Source of the DNA: JAAGZL01 sp050288625 | Lineage (GTDB): Bacteria > Pseudomonadota > Gammaproteobacteria > Chromatiales > Chromatiaceae | Assembly (NCBI GenBank): GCA_050288625.1 | Contig: JBNKEE010000029.1 | Location: 13,681-77,680, forward strand | DNA length: 64,000 nt | Reading direction: 5' to 3' | Part shown: positions 17,097-25,453 of the stretch, piece by piece | How positions within the stretch are numbered: position 1 is the first letter of the stretch | Layout of the letters: each line of letters opens with the position of its first letter | Position numbers and translations under genes: made by a program | The notes under the pieces: model-generated | Told to the model about the DNA's origin: nothing | The model's input: the letters and a program-made list of their open reading frames with translations, nothing else | Database searches by the model: none

Positions 17097-17123
17097 CTAT
17101 CGGCGCTCCCATGGGTTTCTTTA
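17097..17123 (-). promoter_or_regulatory. Sigma-28 (FliA) flagellar/chemotaxis promoter
   Basis: Read on the minus strand, TAAAG (17119-17123) and GCCGATAG (17097-17104) are separated by 14 bases, equal to the E. coli FliA layout TAAA-N15-GCCGATAA with one mismatch. The start of transcription would lie about 70 bases before the chemoreceptor ATG at 17021. This ties the receptor to the flagellar regulon. Confidence 0.75.
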
Positions 17124-17392
17124 GCGATTTCATTAAAAATAGAATTCCGACTCGATGGATTGGTCACAACCTCACAATCAAAACAATTATATTCCTAATA
17201 AATCAATATGTTACCAAAAGAGCAGCCCCCGAAGGATAGCCAAGACATGGAGCACTGATAACTACACTAATGTTTAAATGACGTTCACGAAAAAAAGTAC
17301 TAAATATTTTTACACAGCTGCCGCAATAAATTTCGAAGAGCAATAAAAAGGCTATAACTTAATAAATTGAGCAATTGGATGGAGCTGCAAGC
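17124..17392. other. Intergenic region upstream of the cytochrome pair
   Basis: Apart from the sigma-28 promoter described separately, this AT-rich stretch shows no convincing gene. A plausible -10, TATAAC (17353-17358), with a weak TTTCGA -35 sixteen bases upstream could serve the lipoprotein cytochrome. No FNR-type palindrome was seen. Confidence 0.3.
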
Positions 17393-17770
17393 ATGAAAAA
17401 ACACAATTTGTACCTATTCGCATCAATCTGTACAGCAGCAATCTTGTCTGGGTGCGGTTCTGAACGACAGGTTACATATAAATCTGACATTAAACCCATT
17501 CTCGACAAGCACTGTGCTGAATGCCATTTGCCAGGCGGAACCGGTGCGGTGAAAACACAATTTCTTGTGGACTCCTACGACAGCCTGATGAAGGGCACCA
17601 AATTTGGTCCTGTCGTTGTGGCTGGAGACTCCCTATCTAGCTCCCTATACAGACTTGTTTCAGGGAAGGTGGACAAATCAATCCAAATGCCGCACTCCAA
17701 GGGACCCATGACTACAAGTGAAATCGCAGCTATTGAGAAATGGATTGATCAAGGCGCTTTAAATAACTGA
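17393..17770 (+). CDS. Lipoprotein c-type cytochrome
   Basis: A GGAG eight bases upstream supports the ATG at 17393 (125 residues) rather than an in-frame ATG at 17375. The signal peptide ends in a lipobox (ILSGC, Cys21), so the protein is membrane-anchored. Heme c binds Cys41-Ala-Glu-Cys44-His45, near the start of a domain resembling the Planctomycete-type cytochrome c domain (YKSDIKPILDKHCAECH). MPHSKGPM near the C-terminus offers methionine ligands. It probably transfers electrons in the periplasm together with the soluble cytochrome 20 bases downstream; the partner enzyme is not identifiable here. Confidence 0.88.
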   Translation: MKKHNLYLFASICTAAILSGCGSERQVTYKSDIKPILDKHCAECHLPGGTGAVKTQFLVDSYDSLMKGTKFGPVVVAGDSLSSSLYRLVSGKVDKSIQMPHSKGPMTTSEIAAIEKWIDQGALNN

Positions 17771-17790
17771 GAAGACACTGAGGTAATACC

Positions 17791-18096
17791 ATGAAAAAAC
17801 ACCTGGCATTATGGTTTGCATGCGCACTCCTAGCTTCATTCCAAACTTTTGCAGATCAGGCCACCGCAACCAAGTCTGGATGCATGGCATGTCATAAAGC
17901 TGATGCAAAGCTGATTGGTCCATCATTTAAGGATATTGCAGCAAAATATGCTGGGCAGGCTGGAATAGTCGACACCTTGGCAGCAAAAGTGAAGGCTGGC
18001 GGCAAAGGAACCTGGGGCGATGTGGAAATGCCGGCGAGCCCGGCACCAATTGAGGATGTAAAGAAGGTCATTGCCTGGATGATGACACATAAATAG
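17791..18096 (+). CDS. Class I cytochrome c (c551/c552 type)
   Basis: This is a 101-residue periplasmic monoheme cytochrome. It has a signal peptide of about 21 residues (ALWFACALLASFQTFA), heme attachment at Cys31-Met-Ala-Cys34-His35, a conserved GPSFKDIAAKY segment, and axial Met80 in VEMPAS, followed by the C-terminal helix. Size and layout match cytochrome c551/c552 electron shuttles. It is co-directional with the lipoprotein cytochrome and ends at a strong terminator shared with mdh. Confidence 0.95.
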   Translation: MKKHLALWFACALLASFQTFADQATATKSGCMACHKADAKLIGPSFKDIAAKYAGQAGIVDTLAAKVKAGGKGTWGDVEMPASPAPIEDVKKVIAWMMTHK

Positions 18097-18115
18097 AGCG
18101 CAAAACCCAAAAGAA

Positions 18116-18147
18116 AAGCGGGCCGAAGATTGTTCTTCGGCCCGCTT
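18116..18147. terminator. Bidirectional terminator between cytochrome c and mdh
   Basis: A perfect 14-bp GC-rich stem (18116-18129 with 18134-18147) has a 4-base loop. A-rich sequence lies on the left and T-rich sequence on the right, so it can end both convergent transcripts. Confidence 0.9.
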
Positions 18148-18159
18148 GTTTCCAAAAAA

Positions 18160-19143
18160 CTAACCCTTCAACAGATCCTTAACCACGTCACGCTCGCTAC
18201 GCAACTCGTTCAAGGTAATCTCAAATTTAGCCTTGGCCCAATCAGACATCGGCAGACCCTCAACCACCTTCCAGTCCCCGTTGCCGGTGGAGGTTAGAGG
18301 AAAACCAAACATCAGACCTGAATCTACACCATACTCACCGTTGGAACAGACTCCGGCAGTAAACCAATCACCTGCTGGAGTGGGGTTGATCATGGACATA
18401 ACATGGTCCAGTGCGGCACTGGCGGCTGAAGCCGCACTTGAAGCGCCACGGGCCTTGATAACGGCAGCGCCGCGTTCTTGTACGGTCGAAATAAAGGTAT
18501 CCTGCAACCAAACCTCATCGTTTATTACATCGGTTGCCGATCTGCCGCCAATTCTGGCATTCTCAAAATCCGGATACTGGTTATTGGAGTGATTACCCCA
18601 GATAGCCACATTGCTGACATCTGCGACTGGCACTCCGGCCTTGGCCGCCAGCTGACTCTTGGCCCGATTCTCGTCCAGACGCATCATAGAGGAGAAACGG
18701 TCATTTGGCACATCAGAATTATTCATAGCGATCAGACAGTTGGTGTTGGCGGGATTGCCTACTACCATGCAACGCACATCATCCGCGGCACGATTCAGGG
18801 CCTCGCCTTGGCCCACAAAGATCGGGCCGTTCACCTTTATCAGATCAGCCCGCTCCATACCAGGACCCCGCGGTCTGGAACCGACCAGAAAAGCCTGATT
18901 GATGCCGTCAAAGGCCTGGTTGGCATCATCGAACATCTTTATCTCAGCCAGGGTTGGAAAGGCGCAATCGATCAGCTCCATGGCGACACCCTCCAGCTTA
19001 TCCATCACCTGAGGTATCTCAAGCAGGTGCAGATGCACCGGCCGGTCTGCGCCGAAGATCTCGCCTGAAGCTATACGAAATAACAGGCTATAGGAAATCT
19101 GCCCGGCGGCGCCGGAAACTGCAACTCGAATTGGATCTGCCAT
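18160..19143 (-). CDS. mdh: Malate dehydrogenase
   Basis: Mdh oxidises malate to oxaloacetate with NAD in the TCA cycle. The start at 19143 has a GGAGGA ribosome site and gives 327 residues; an upstream in-frame ATG at 19188 is less likely. Motifs are the NAD-binding VAVSGAAGQISYSLLFRIA, the substrate-loop arginines in VGSRPRGPGMERADL, VVGNPANTNCLIAM and the catalytic His in AIWGNHSNNQYPDFE. It belongs to the longer MDH type 2 subfamily rather than the E. coli 312-residue type. It stands alone, divergent from lipA. Confidence 0.96.
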   Translation of the reverse strand: MADPIRVAVSGAAGQISYSLLFRIASGEIFGADRPVHLHLLEIPQVMDKLEGVAMELIDCAFPTLAEIKMFDDANQAFDGINQAFLVGSRPRGPGMERADLIKVNGPIFVGQGEALNRAADDVRCMVVGNPANTNCLIAMNNSDVPNDRFSSMMRLDENRAKSQLAAKAGVPVADVSNVAIWGNHSNNQYPDFENARIGGRSATDVINDEVWLQDTFISTVQERGAAVIKARGASSAASAASAALDHVMSMINPTPAGDWFTAGVCSNGEYGVDSGLMFGFPLTSTGNGDWKVVEGLPMSDWAKAKFEITLNELRSERDVVKDLLKG

Positions 19144-19345
19144 TATTTTGAATCCTCCGGATATTTTGTTCTCAGTATTGGGATGCATCTTATGCCCAAC
19201 ACCACTTCCCTAAATATATTGACCAAAGACGCGAACTGGTAAGCATAGCACCAAGAAATTTACTGATAAACGTCTTTTCTTGTGTTGAAACCAGGAGAAA
19301 CTTGATACTCCTCTTATCACGTCTAGCCATTACAACAGGAAATTA

Positions 19346-20359
19346 ATGCCTTACAGCGCTACAATTCATGGCATGAGCAACAGAGACAGCCACTCCGCCC
19401 CCTCCCGCAGCACGCCGCAGACCCATCAAAGGGGCTCGGACAAGCTTTCCCGCATACCGGTAAAGGTTACACCCTCATCCCACATTCAGCGTAAACCGGC
19501 CTGGATTAGGGCCAAGGCACCCGGCGGAGCGGCCGTGAGCAAGATCAAGCGCATCCTGCGCGAGCATAAATTGAGCTCGGTGTGCGAAGAGGCGGCCTGC
19601 CCCAACCTGGGAGAGTGTTTCAATCATGGTACCGCCACCTTCATGATCATGGGTGATATCTGCACTAGACGCTGCCCCTTTTGTGATGTGGCCCACGGTA
19701 AGCCGCAGCCTCTGGACAAGAATGAACCGGCACAATTAGCCGACGCGGTAAAGATAATGCAGCTTAAGTATGTGGTAATCACATCGGTCGACCGAGATGA
19801 CCTACGCGACGGTGGGGCCGGTCATTATGTTGACTGTATCCGGGAGTTGCGGCTAGCCAACCCGGAGTTGTCGATCGAGATTCTTGTGCCAGATTTTCGA
19901 GGTCGCGAGCAGATTGCGCTAGAGAGATTTCACAGCATCCAACCAGATGTTTTCAATCACAATATGGAGACGATACCCAGACTCTATAAACAATGCCGCC
20001 CCGGGGCCGATTACGCCGGATCATTAAGACTTCTTAGAGATTTTGCTGAACTGCATCCCCAGGTTCCTACCAAATCAGGCCTAATGCTGGGACTGGGAGA
20101 AACCATTCAGGAGGTGGAACAGGTGATGCGTGATCTGAGGGATCATGGATGCAACATGCTCACCTTGGGCCAATATCTGCAGCCGAGCCGCGATCATCTG
20201 CCGGTGGAGCGTTTTGTGGAACCGTGGGAGTTTGATCGACTAAAACGGATCGGAGAGAATATGGGTTTCTCTAACGTGGCAAGCGGCCCTCTGGTCCGTT
20301 CCTCATACCACGCGGATACGCAGGCCGGACAGATCCTACAACAAGAACAGAACTGTTGA
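19346..20359 (+). CDS. lipA: Lipoyl synthase
   Basis: LipA is a radical-SAM enzyme that inserts two sulfurs into octanoyl-lipoyl domains. The 337 residues contain the auxiliary cluster motif CEEAACPNLGEC (about residues 79-90), the radical-SAM motif CTRRCPFC (about 109-116) and the C-terminal RSSYHA segment that supplies a serine ligand. An AGGAA upstream of 19346 supports this start, which gives a long basic N-terminal extension; the Met at residue 10 is an alternative. It completes the LipB pathway and would serve GcvH and 2-oxoacid dehydrogenases. Confidence 0.97.
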   Translation: MPYSATIHGMSNRDSHSAPSRSTPQTHQRGSDKLSRIPVKVTPSSHIQRKPAWIRAKAPGGAAVSKIKRILREHKLSSVCEEAACPNLGECFNHGTATFMIMGDICTRRCPFCDVAHGKPQPLDKNEPAQLADAVKIMQLKYVVITSVDRDDLRDGGAGHYVDCIRELRLANPELSIEILVPDFRGREQIALERFHSIQPDVFNHNMETIPRLYKQCRPGADYAGSLRLLRDFAELHPQVPTKSGLMLGLGETIQEVEQVMRDLRDHGCNMLTLGQYLQPSRDHLPVERFVEPWEFDRLKRIGENMGFSNVASGPLVRSSYHADTQAGQILQQEQNC

Positions 20360-20372
20360 GGCGAAACCAACC

Positions 20373-21149
20373 ATGGATCAAGATATTATAACCGTAGTAA
20401 AGGCGTTACTGCTCCCACCAGGCGGACTCATCCTGCTTCTGTTTGTTTCACTGCTTTTTATCAGGGGCATATTTGGAAAGATACTGCTAGCCTTTACCCT
20501 GGCGACATTCTATCTTCTCAGCACCCCTTTCGTGGCGACAAACATGCTGGCGGGACTTGAACGGCATATATTTATCACCCCCGACGAGATCCTTGCCAGT
20601 AATGCGAAGGCCATTGTGGTATTGGGCGGAGGCATCTACAAAGAAGGTCCGGAATACGGCGGCGACACCATCAAAGGACAACTACTGGAGAGGGTAAGAT
20701 ATGCCGCGTGGCTACACAAAAGGACTAACTTACCCATAATAGTGTCCGGCGGCGACCAAGATAAACGACACCCTTCGGAGGCCAAACTAGCCAGCAAAGT
20801 CCTCAAAGAAGAGTATGGCTGCAAGGTCCTGGCCACGGAAGACAATAGCAAGAGCACATGGGAAAACTCCCTCTTTACCAGCAGGCTATTAAAGTCCAAC
20901 GGTATAAATAAGGTGGCACTGGTCACCCACGCCTGGCATATGCCTCGCGCTATAAGAGCGTTTCAACGGGACAATATCGATGTAATCGCCGCCCCAACTA
21001 TATTCTCAAGAGGCAGATATAATCTTGAAGATAGCAAGATAAGAGATTGGCTGCCTAACCCAGCAGCACTGAAAGACAGCTACCTAGCCCTGCATGAATA
21101 TCTTGGTATGGCCTGGTATCAGGTGAAGGTTTTTATCGGGTCTAATTAG
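20373..21149 (+). CDS. elyC: ElyC/YdcF family envelope protein (DUF218)
   Basis: This is a 258-residue inner-membrane protein with two N-terminal membrane helices (about residues 10-55) and a DUF218 domain: AIVVLGGGIYKEGPEYGG, LPIIVSGGDQDKRHPSEA, ENSLFTSRLLKSNGINKVALVTHAWHMPRA. Length and layout match E. coli ElyC, which is linked to peptidoglycan and lipid-carrier homeostasis. The 3' end overlaps the convergent fxsA gene by 8 bp. Assignment to ElyC rather than SanA or YdcF rests on the two membrane helices and length. Confidence 0.85.
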   Translation: MDQDIITVVKALLLPPGGLILLLFVSLLFIRGIFGKILLAFTLATFYLLSTPFVATNMLAGLERHIFITPDEILASNAKAIVVLGGGIYKEGPEYGGDTIKGQLLERVRYAAWLHKRTNLPIIVSGGDQDKRHPSEAKLASKVLKEEYGCKVLATEDNSKSTWENSLFTSRLLKSNGINKVALVTHAWHMPRAIRAFQRDNIDVIAAPTIFSRGRYNLEDSKIRDWLPNPAALKDSYLALHEYLGMAWYQVKVFIGSN

Positions 21150-21594
21150 GCTTATCGTCATCGCGATGAAACTCTCCCTCAATGATGCGTGGCCTGTGGA
21201 CCTCAGCCTCCTCACCATTAGGTGGCGGCTGGATAATCTGAGCACGCTTTAGAAAGGACAGGATCGCCCATCTGCGAACATCTGGAACTAACGCCAGAAA
21301 ACCTATGATGTCTGTAAAGAACCCTGGCAACAGTAGCAGAAAACCACAGGCTAAAAGGATCACCCCTTCCAACATCTCTAGGGCAGGCATCTCTCCCACA
21401 GCCATGGACTTTTGCACTTTTACAGCCGTTGCCAAGCCCTGCATACGCACCAAAAGCCCACCGAGCACGGCGGTGAACACGGTCAAAAACACGGTAGGTA
21501 TGGCTCCGATATAGCTTCCGACTTCAATCAGCCAATAGAGCTCAAACAGGGGGATACCAACAAACAAGAGCAAAATCAAAAGCAATGGATTCAT
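21142..21594 (-). CDS. fxsA: FxsA family membrane protein
   Basis: This is a 150-residue inner-membrane protein with about four hydrophobic segments and the family pattern FVGIPLFELYWLIEVGSYIGA, TVFTAVLGGLLVRMQG and GFLLLLPGFFTDIIGFLALVP. E. coli FxsA (SuzA) relieves F-plasmid exclusion of phage T7; its native cell role is not settled. The C-terminal tail is hydrophilic. It is convergent with elyC. Confidence 0.92.
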   Translation of the reverse strand: MNPLLLILLLFVGIPLFELYWLIEVGSYIGAIPTVFLTVFTAVLGGLLVRMQGLATAVKVQKSMAVGEMPALEMLEGVILLACGFLLLLPGFFTDIIGFLALVPDVRRWAILSFLKRAQIIQPPPNGEEAEVHRPRIIEGEFHRDDDKPN

Positions 21595-21642
21595 ATGAGA
21601 AAAGCTTACGCCTTACAGGCTGGAGGTACAAGCTTACGTAGA

Positions 21643-22404
21643 TTAAGGGCCGGTAACGGATCTATACCAAATATCAGCAATGATATCGTAGCCCCTGCCA
21701 TTTGGATGGTTACCGTCACTGTCGAGAGTGGCCTTATCCGTAAACAGAGTGACAGCGCTAAAATCCACTGTTGTAGCACCGTAGCGGTCTGCCATCTGCC
21801 GAATGACTTGATTGTATCTCTTAGACTGGAGCGACATCCTGCGCACGTCATCTCCAGATATCTTGTCAAAGCTGCTGATCCGCTGGTCCTTACTGGTCAT
21901 CACCGGTCTTTTGGATTGATCATCAAGTAGCGCAATATAGATCCGAGCCCCGGCGTCCTTCAAAGTAGAGAGAATACGCCGGATATTATCGGAAAAGATC
22001 CGCAAGCCATCCCGTTCACAGGATGAGAGGTCATTCCGGTACTCCTCGTCACATACATAGTTGTATAGTCCGAACAGGTCGTTGCTCCCGATCCACACAG
22101 TAACTATCTTGGCATTTCCTGCGGGAGCGGAACGTAAGAGATCAATGGCAGGCTGTAATTGGGTATTTATCAAATCATCCGAAGTCCAGCCCGATTGTCC
22201 CATATTTTTCACTACAGATCCGGGGCGGTCTACTTTGAGACGCATCGCCAGCCGAGCAGGATAGCCGCCCCCAGGCTCCACATCACCGTCACCCTGAGTA
22301 AGACTATCCCCCAATGCTATCAAAGTGACAGGACCAGCATTGGCAAGAGCCAACGTGCTTACCAACAATAAAAAAGAGAGTAACAGATTGAATGTTTTCA
22401 ACAC
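21643..22404 (-). CDS. Secreted SGNH/GDSL hydrolase (esterase/lipase-like)
   Basis: The sequence shows block I ALGDSLTQG with the nucleophile Ser, the block III motif VWIGSNDL with Asn, and block V DGNHPNGRGYDIIA with Asp and His, so the catalytic machinery is complete. A GTG at 22404 starts a clean signal peptide (LLLSFLLLVSTLALANA) and has a GGGGGGA ribosome site, giving 253 residues; an ATG at 22467 is in frame but would add a charged extension before the signal. It probably acts in the periplasm or outside on an ester; the substrate cannot be told. A pair of cysteines (YVCDEEYRNDLSSCE) may form a disulfide. Confidence 0.85.
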   Translation of the reverse strand: MLKTFNLLLSFLLLVSTLALANAGPVTLIALGDSLTQGDGDVEPGGGYPARLAMRLKVDRPGSVVKNMGQSGWTSDDLINTQLQPAIDLLRSAPAGNAKIVTVWIGSNDLFGLYNYVCDEEYRNDLSSCERDGLRIFSDNIRRILSTLKDAGARIYIALLDDQSKRPVMTSKDQRISSFDKISGDDVRRMSLQSKRYNQVIRQMADRYGATTVDFSAVTLFTDKATLDSDGNHPNGRGYDIIADIWYRSVTGP

Positions 22405-22514
22405 ACCGTCCCCCCGGATATCCCTGATGTATAGCGGGAGATTACGCCCTAACTGCCGGCTGAACAAGGTCAGTTTACTTTACGACCAGGGAGCCGATCC
22501 TGTATCTTTAACAT

Positions 22515-22838
22515 ATGGATTCCAGCGCATTAATCGTCCTCTGCACCTGCCCTGACCAGGAAAGCGCCGAGCGCATAGCCAATCACCTAGTTGACTGCAG
22601 GCTGGCTGCATGCGTAAACATATCCTCCCCGGTGCAATCTGTTTATAGATGGCAAGGGGAGATAGAGACGGCTGGAGAGTACATGTTGTTCATCAAGACT
22701 TCAGCATCCTGTTACGACGAGCTGGAACATTCCATCATGTCGATACATCCATATGAATTTCCAGAGGTGGTAGCGGTCAAAATCGAAAAGGGGCAACAGA
22801 ATTACCTCGGTTGGATAGCCCAATGCACCAGCAAGTGA
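22515..22838 (+). CDS. cutA: Divalent-cation tolerance protein CutA
   Basis: This is a 107-residue CutA1-family trimeric protein. It shows CTCPDQESAERIANHLVDCRLAACVNI, SVYRWQGEIETAGEYMLFIKTS and the C-terminal HPYEFPEVVAVKIEKG, all family hallmarks. CutA is linked to copper tolerance and, in enterobacteria, is adjacent to dsbD (dipZ), as here. Its end overlaps the dsbD start by 16 bp. Confidence 0.95.
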   Translation: MDSSALIVLCTCPDQESAERIANHLVDCRLAACVNISSPVQSVYRWQGEIETAGEYMLFIKTSASCYDELEHSIMSIHPYEFPEVVAVKIEKGQQNYLGWIAQCTSK

Positions 22839-24727
22839 TACGAAACACCTTTATTCGACTACTCATAGGCGCGCTTCTCTCATTAACAACCACCACAGCG
22901 TTTGCCCAGGGGTACACTGATGGCAACAGCTCCTCCCCCGACCTAAAATCCGTTCTCGCAAGCAGCGGAAAAGACGAGATCATCCCGCCGGAACAGGCGT
23001 ACAAGTTCAGTGCGAAGGTTGAAGGACCCCAGCAATTGCGACTGAGGTGGGAGATAGCGAAGGGCACCTATCTTTATCAAGAGAAAATACGGCTCGCAAT
23101 AACACATGGTAGTGGCATCATGCTAGGGGAGTATCAACTCCCGAAGGCAAAGATAAAGAAGGATGCCTTGCGACCGAATGGGACCACCGGCGATCTCCCT
23201 GTCTACTATCACGAGATTGACCTCCCCGTGCCTCTGATCAGGACTAATAGGTCCGCGACTAAAATTACTTTGGAGGTCATCTATCAAGGCTGTGCCGATC
23301 TTGGGGTATGTTACCCACCACAGATAAAGCGGGTAACTATGGACCTGCCCGCCTATGAGGCAAACACCGCGCAAGACGACCCGCCCGCAATCAGCCAGGC
23401 AGATAACCAGACCGCCCCCTCTTCTGAGCTGTATAGCCTGGTATCAGTCTTAAATGGTGGTAACTACTGGCTGATAATCGGGATCTTCTTTCTGGCTGGC
23501 CTGGGGCTAGCACTTACCCCTTGCGTCTTACCTATGATCCCGATTCTCTCCGGGATCATTATCGGCCAAGGCAAAAAGATCACCGCCGCCAAGGCCTTTA
23601 ACATTTCACTAGTCTATGTGCTGGCCATGGCCATCGTCTACACCATAGCCGGCGTCTTGGCCGGACTGTTCGGAGAAAACCTCCAAGCCACACTCCAGGA
23701 TCCATGGATACTCAGCATTTTTGCAGCACTGTTTGTGTTACTGGCCCTCTCCATGTTCGGATTCTATAACCTGCAACTTCCAAACTGGCTGCAGAGCAGA
23801 TTAAGGGAGATCAGTAACAGACAGCAGAGCGGAACTCTGATCGGCGCCGCCATCATGGGCGCACTTTCGGCACTAATCGTCAGCCCCTGCGTGGCCCCAG
23901 CCCTGGCTGCGGCCATCCTGGTCATCGGACAGAGCGGCGACCCGGTCCTGGGCGGCACCGCACTGTTCGCCCTGAGTATGGGCATGGGTGTACCCATACT
24001 GGCATTCGGCACCTCAGCCGGCAAACTGCTGCCCAGGGTAGGCGGGTGGATGGATGTAGTCAAAAACGTGTTTGGTGTAGCCATGCTGGGGGTTGCCATC
24101 GTCATATTAGAGCGAATAGTCCCAGCCGCCGTGTCCATGTCACTATGGGGAACACTGCTGGTGGTATGCGCCATCTACATGGGAGCTCTTGGTAAACTAC
24201 CGGCAGAGTCCTCCGGTTGGCAAAGACTCTGGAAAGGGCTAGGCCTAGTTCTGTTGATCTACGGTGCCCTCATCCTGGTAGGAGCGGCAGCTGGCGGCAA
24301 GGATCCTCTACAGCCACTTCGGGGCACATCGCTGCTTGAAGAGAAATCTCAACAGCAACAGCTGTGGTTCAAGCCTATCAAGAGTACAGCAGACCTGGAT
24401 CGAGAACTTGCGGCTGCCACTTCCCAGAACAAACCGGTGATGCTCGATTTTTACGCGGATTGGTGTATATCCTGCAAAGAGATGGAGCGCTACACCTTCA
24501 CTGACCCAGACGTGATCAACTCCCTCCGTGGATTCATATTATTACGGGCAGACGTGACAGCAAACGATGCTACAGACAAAGCCCTGCTCCAGGGCAGGTT
24601 CGGTATGCCCGGCCCACCCAGCATCATGTTCTTTGATCGCAACGGCAAAGAACGAAAGGAACTGCGCGTAGTGGGATTTGTCCCCGCAGCCCAGTTTTCC
24701 GCCCACATACAACAAGCCGCAAGGTAA
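22823..24727 (+). CDS. dsbD: Thiol:disulfide interchange protein DsbD
   Basis: DsbD carries electrons from cytosolic thioredoxin across the inner membrane to periplasmic DsbC, DsbG or CcmG-type proteins. The ATG at 22823 starts a signal peptide (LIGALLSLTTTTAFAQ); a TTG four codons earlier is also in frame. Domains in order are: N-terminal immunoglobulin-like domain with the Cys pair in GCADLGVCYPP; eight-helix membrane domain with LTPCVLPMIPILSG and VSPCVAPALAAAIL; and a C-terminal thioredoxin domain with WCISCK. It probably feeds the TlpA-like protein encoded next and cytochrome c maturation. Confidence 0.96.
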   Translation: MHQQVIRNTFIRLLIGALLSLTTTTAFAQGYTDGNSSSPDLKSVLASSGKDEIIPPEQAYKFSAKVEGPQQLRLRWEIAKGTYLYQEKIRLAITHGSGIMLGEYQLPKAKIKKDALRPNGTTGDLPVYYHEIDLPVPLIRTNRSATKITLEVIYQGCADLGVCYPPQIKRVTMDLPAYEANTAQDDPPAISQADNQTAPSSELYSLVSVLNGGNYWLIIGIFFLAGLGLALTPCVLPMIPILSGIIIGQGKKITAAKAFNISLVYVLAMAIVYTIAGVLAGLFGENLQATLQDPWILSIFAALFVLLALSMFGFYNLQLPNWLQSRLREISNRQQSGTLIGAAIMGALSALIVSPCVAPALAAAILVIGQSGDPVLGGTALFALSMGMGVPILAFGTSAGKLLPRVGGWMDVVKNVFGVAMLGVAIVILERIVPAAVSMSLWGTLLVVCAIYMGALGKLPAESSGWQRLWKGLGLVLLIYGALILVGAAAGGKDPLQPLRGTSLLEEKSQQQQLWFKPIKSTADLDRELAAATSQNKPVMLDFYADWCISCKEMERYTFTDPDVINSLRGFILLRADVTANDATDKALLQGRFGMPGPPSIMFFDRNGKERKELRVVGFVPAAQFSAHIQQAAR

Positions 24728-24729
24728 CA

Positions 24730-25266
24730 TTGCCTGTGTATAAAACAAAGATCGCAATCACCCTGGCCCTGGCTGTCATAGTAGGGATCGGCATCTGGTT
24801 TACTCAATATCAGAAACCAGCATCCACTCAGATATCCATATCCAGTGGACCGCAACGGCTACCTAGCTTCACGTTAAAAGATACCGACGGAGCTATCAGA
24901 AACAGCAGCGAATGGAGAGGCAAGATACTGGTCGTCAATTTCTGGGCCACCTGGTGTCCTCCTTGCTTGGAAGAGATGCCAGTCCTGATAGAGTTTCAAA
25001 ATCAGCACTCCTCCCGAGGTGTACAGGTCGTTGGAGTGGCCGTGGACAATCTGGAACAAGTGAAAGATTTCATGGATGTCTTCGGCATAAACTTCCCGGT
25101 CATGGTCGGGAATGACGACGCCATAGCCTTGGCGCAAAAGATGGGAAATCGCATCTCCGCCCTGCCATATACAGCGATCTTCGACCATAATGGGAAAACC
25201 CTCTATGCCCAGCCTGGGAAAATCACCAAAGAAGTCTTGGAAAAATCGCTAAAAACCCTGCCATAA
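24730..25266 (+). CDS. TlpA/ResA-like membrane-anchored thioredoxin
   Basis: This is a 178-residue protein with one N-terminal membrane helix (about residues 7-25) and a periplasmic thioredoxin fold: FWATWCPPCLEEMPVL with Cys76-Pro-Pro-Cys79, and the cis-Pro region ISALPYTAIFDHNG. It starts with TTG (or the GTG two codons later), two bases after dsbD, so DsbD is the likely electron donor. Such proteins reduce apocytochrome c or other periplasmic thiols; a ResA- or CcmG-like role is plausible in view of the cytochromes in this window. Confidence 0.88.
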   Translation: MPVYKTKIAITLALAVIVGIGIWFTQYQKPASTQISISSGPQRLPSFTLKDTDGAIRNSSEWRGKILVVNFWATWCPPCLEEMPVLIEFQNQHSSRGVQVVGVAVDNLEQVKDFMDVFGINFPVMVGNDDAIALAQKMGNRISALPYTAIFDHNGKTLYAQPGKITKEVLEKSLKTLP

Positions 25267-25329
25267 GTCAATTCTACTTATGAGAATAGTCGGAAATGAG
25301 CGGGTAAATTGACGCTATCTGAGCTTATC

Positions 25330-25358
25330 TTGCAAAAAACTGGACAATTCCAAATACT
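25330..25358 (+). promoter_or_regulatory. Candidate promoter of the aroQ-accBC operon
   Basis: TTGCAA (25330-25335) and AATACT (25353-25358) are separated by 17 bases in the 187-base gap before aroQ. Each box matches four of six consensus bases. A TTATTATAC stretch near 25379 is an alternative -10. Confidence 0.3.
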
Positions 25359-25453
25359 CCGGGCAAAATCCAATCCTCATTATTATACAGGGGGCATCCT
25401 ACCTTTTCTGAGGCCGATGCTCCGTAGAACGAAGGGCAAGCGGAAGAACAATT

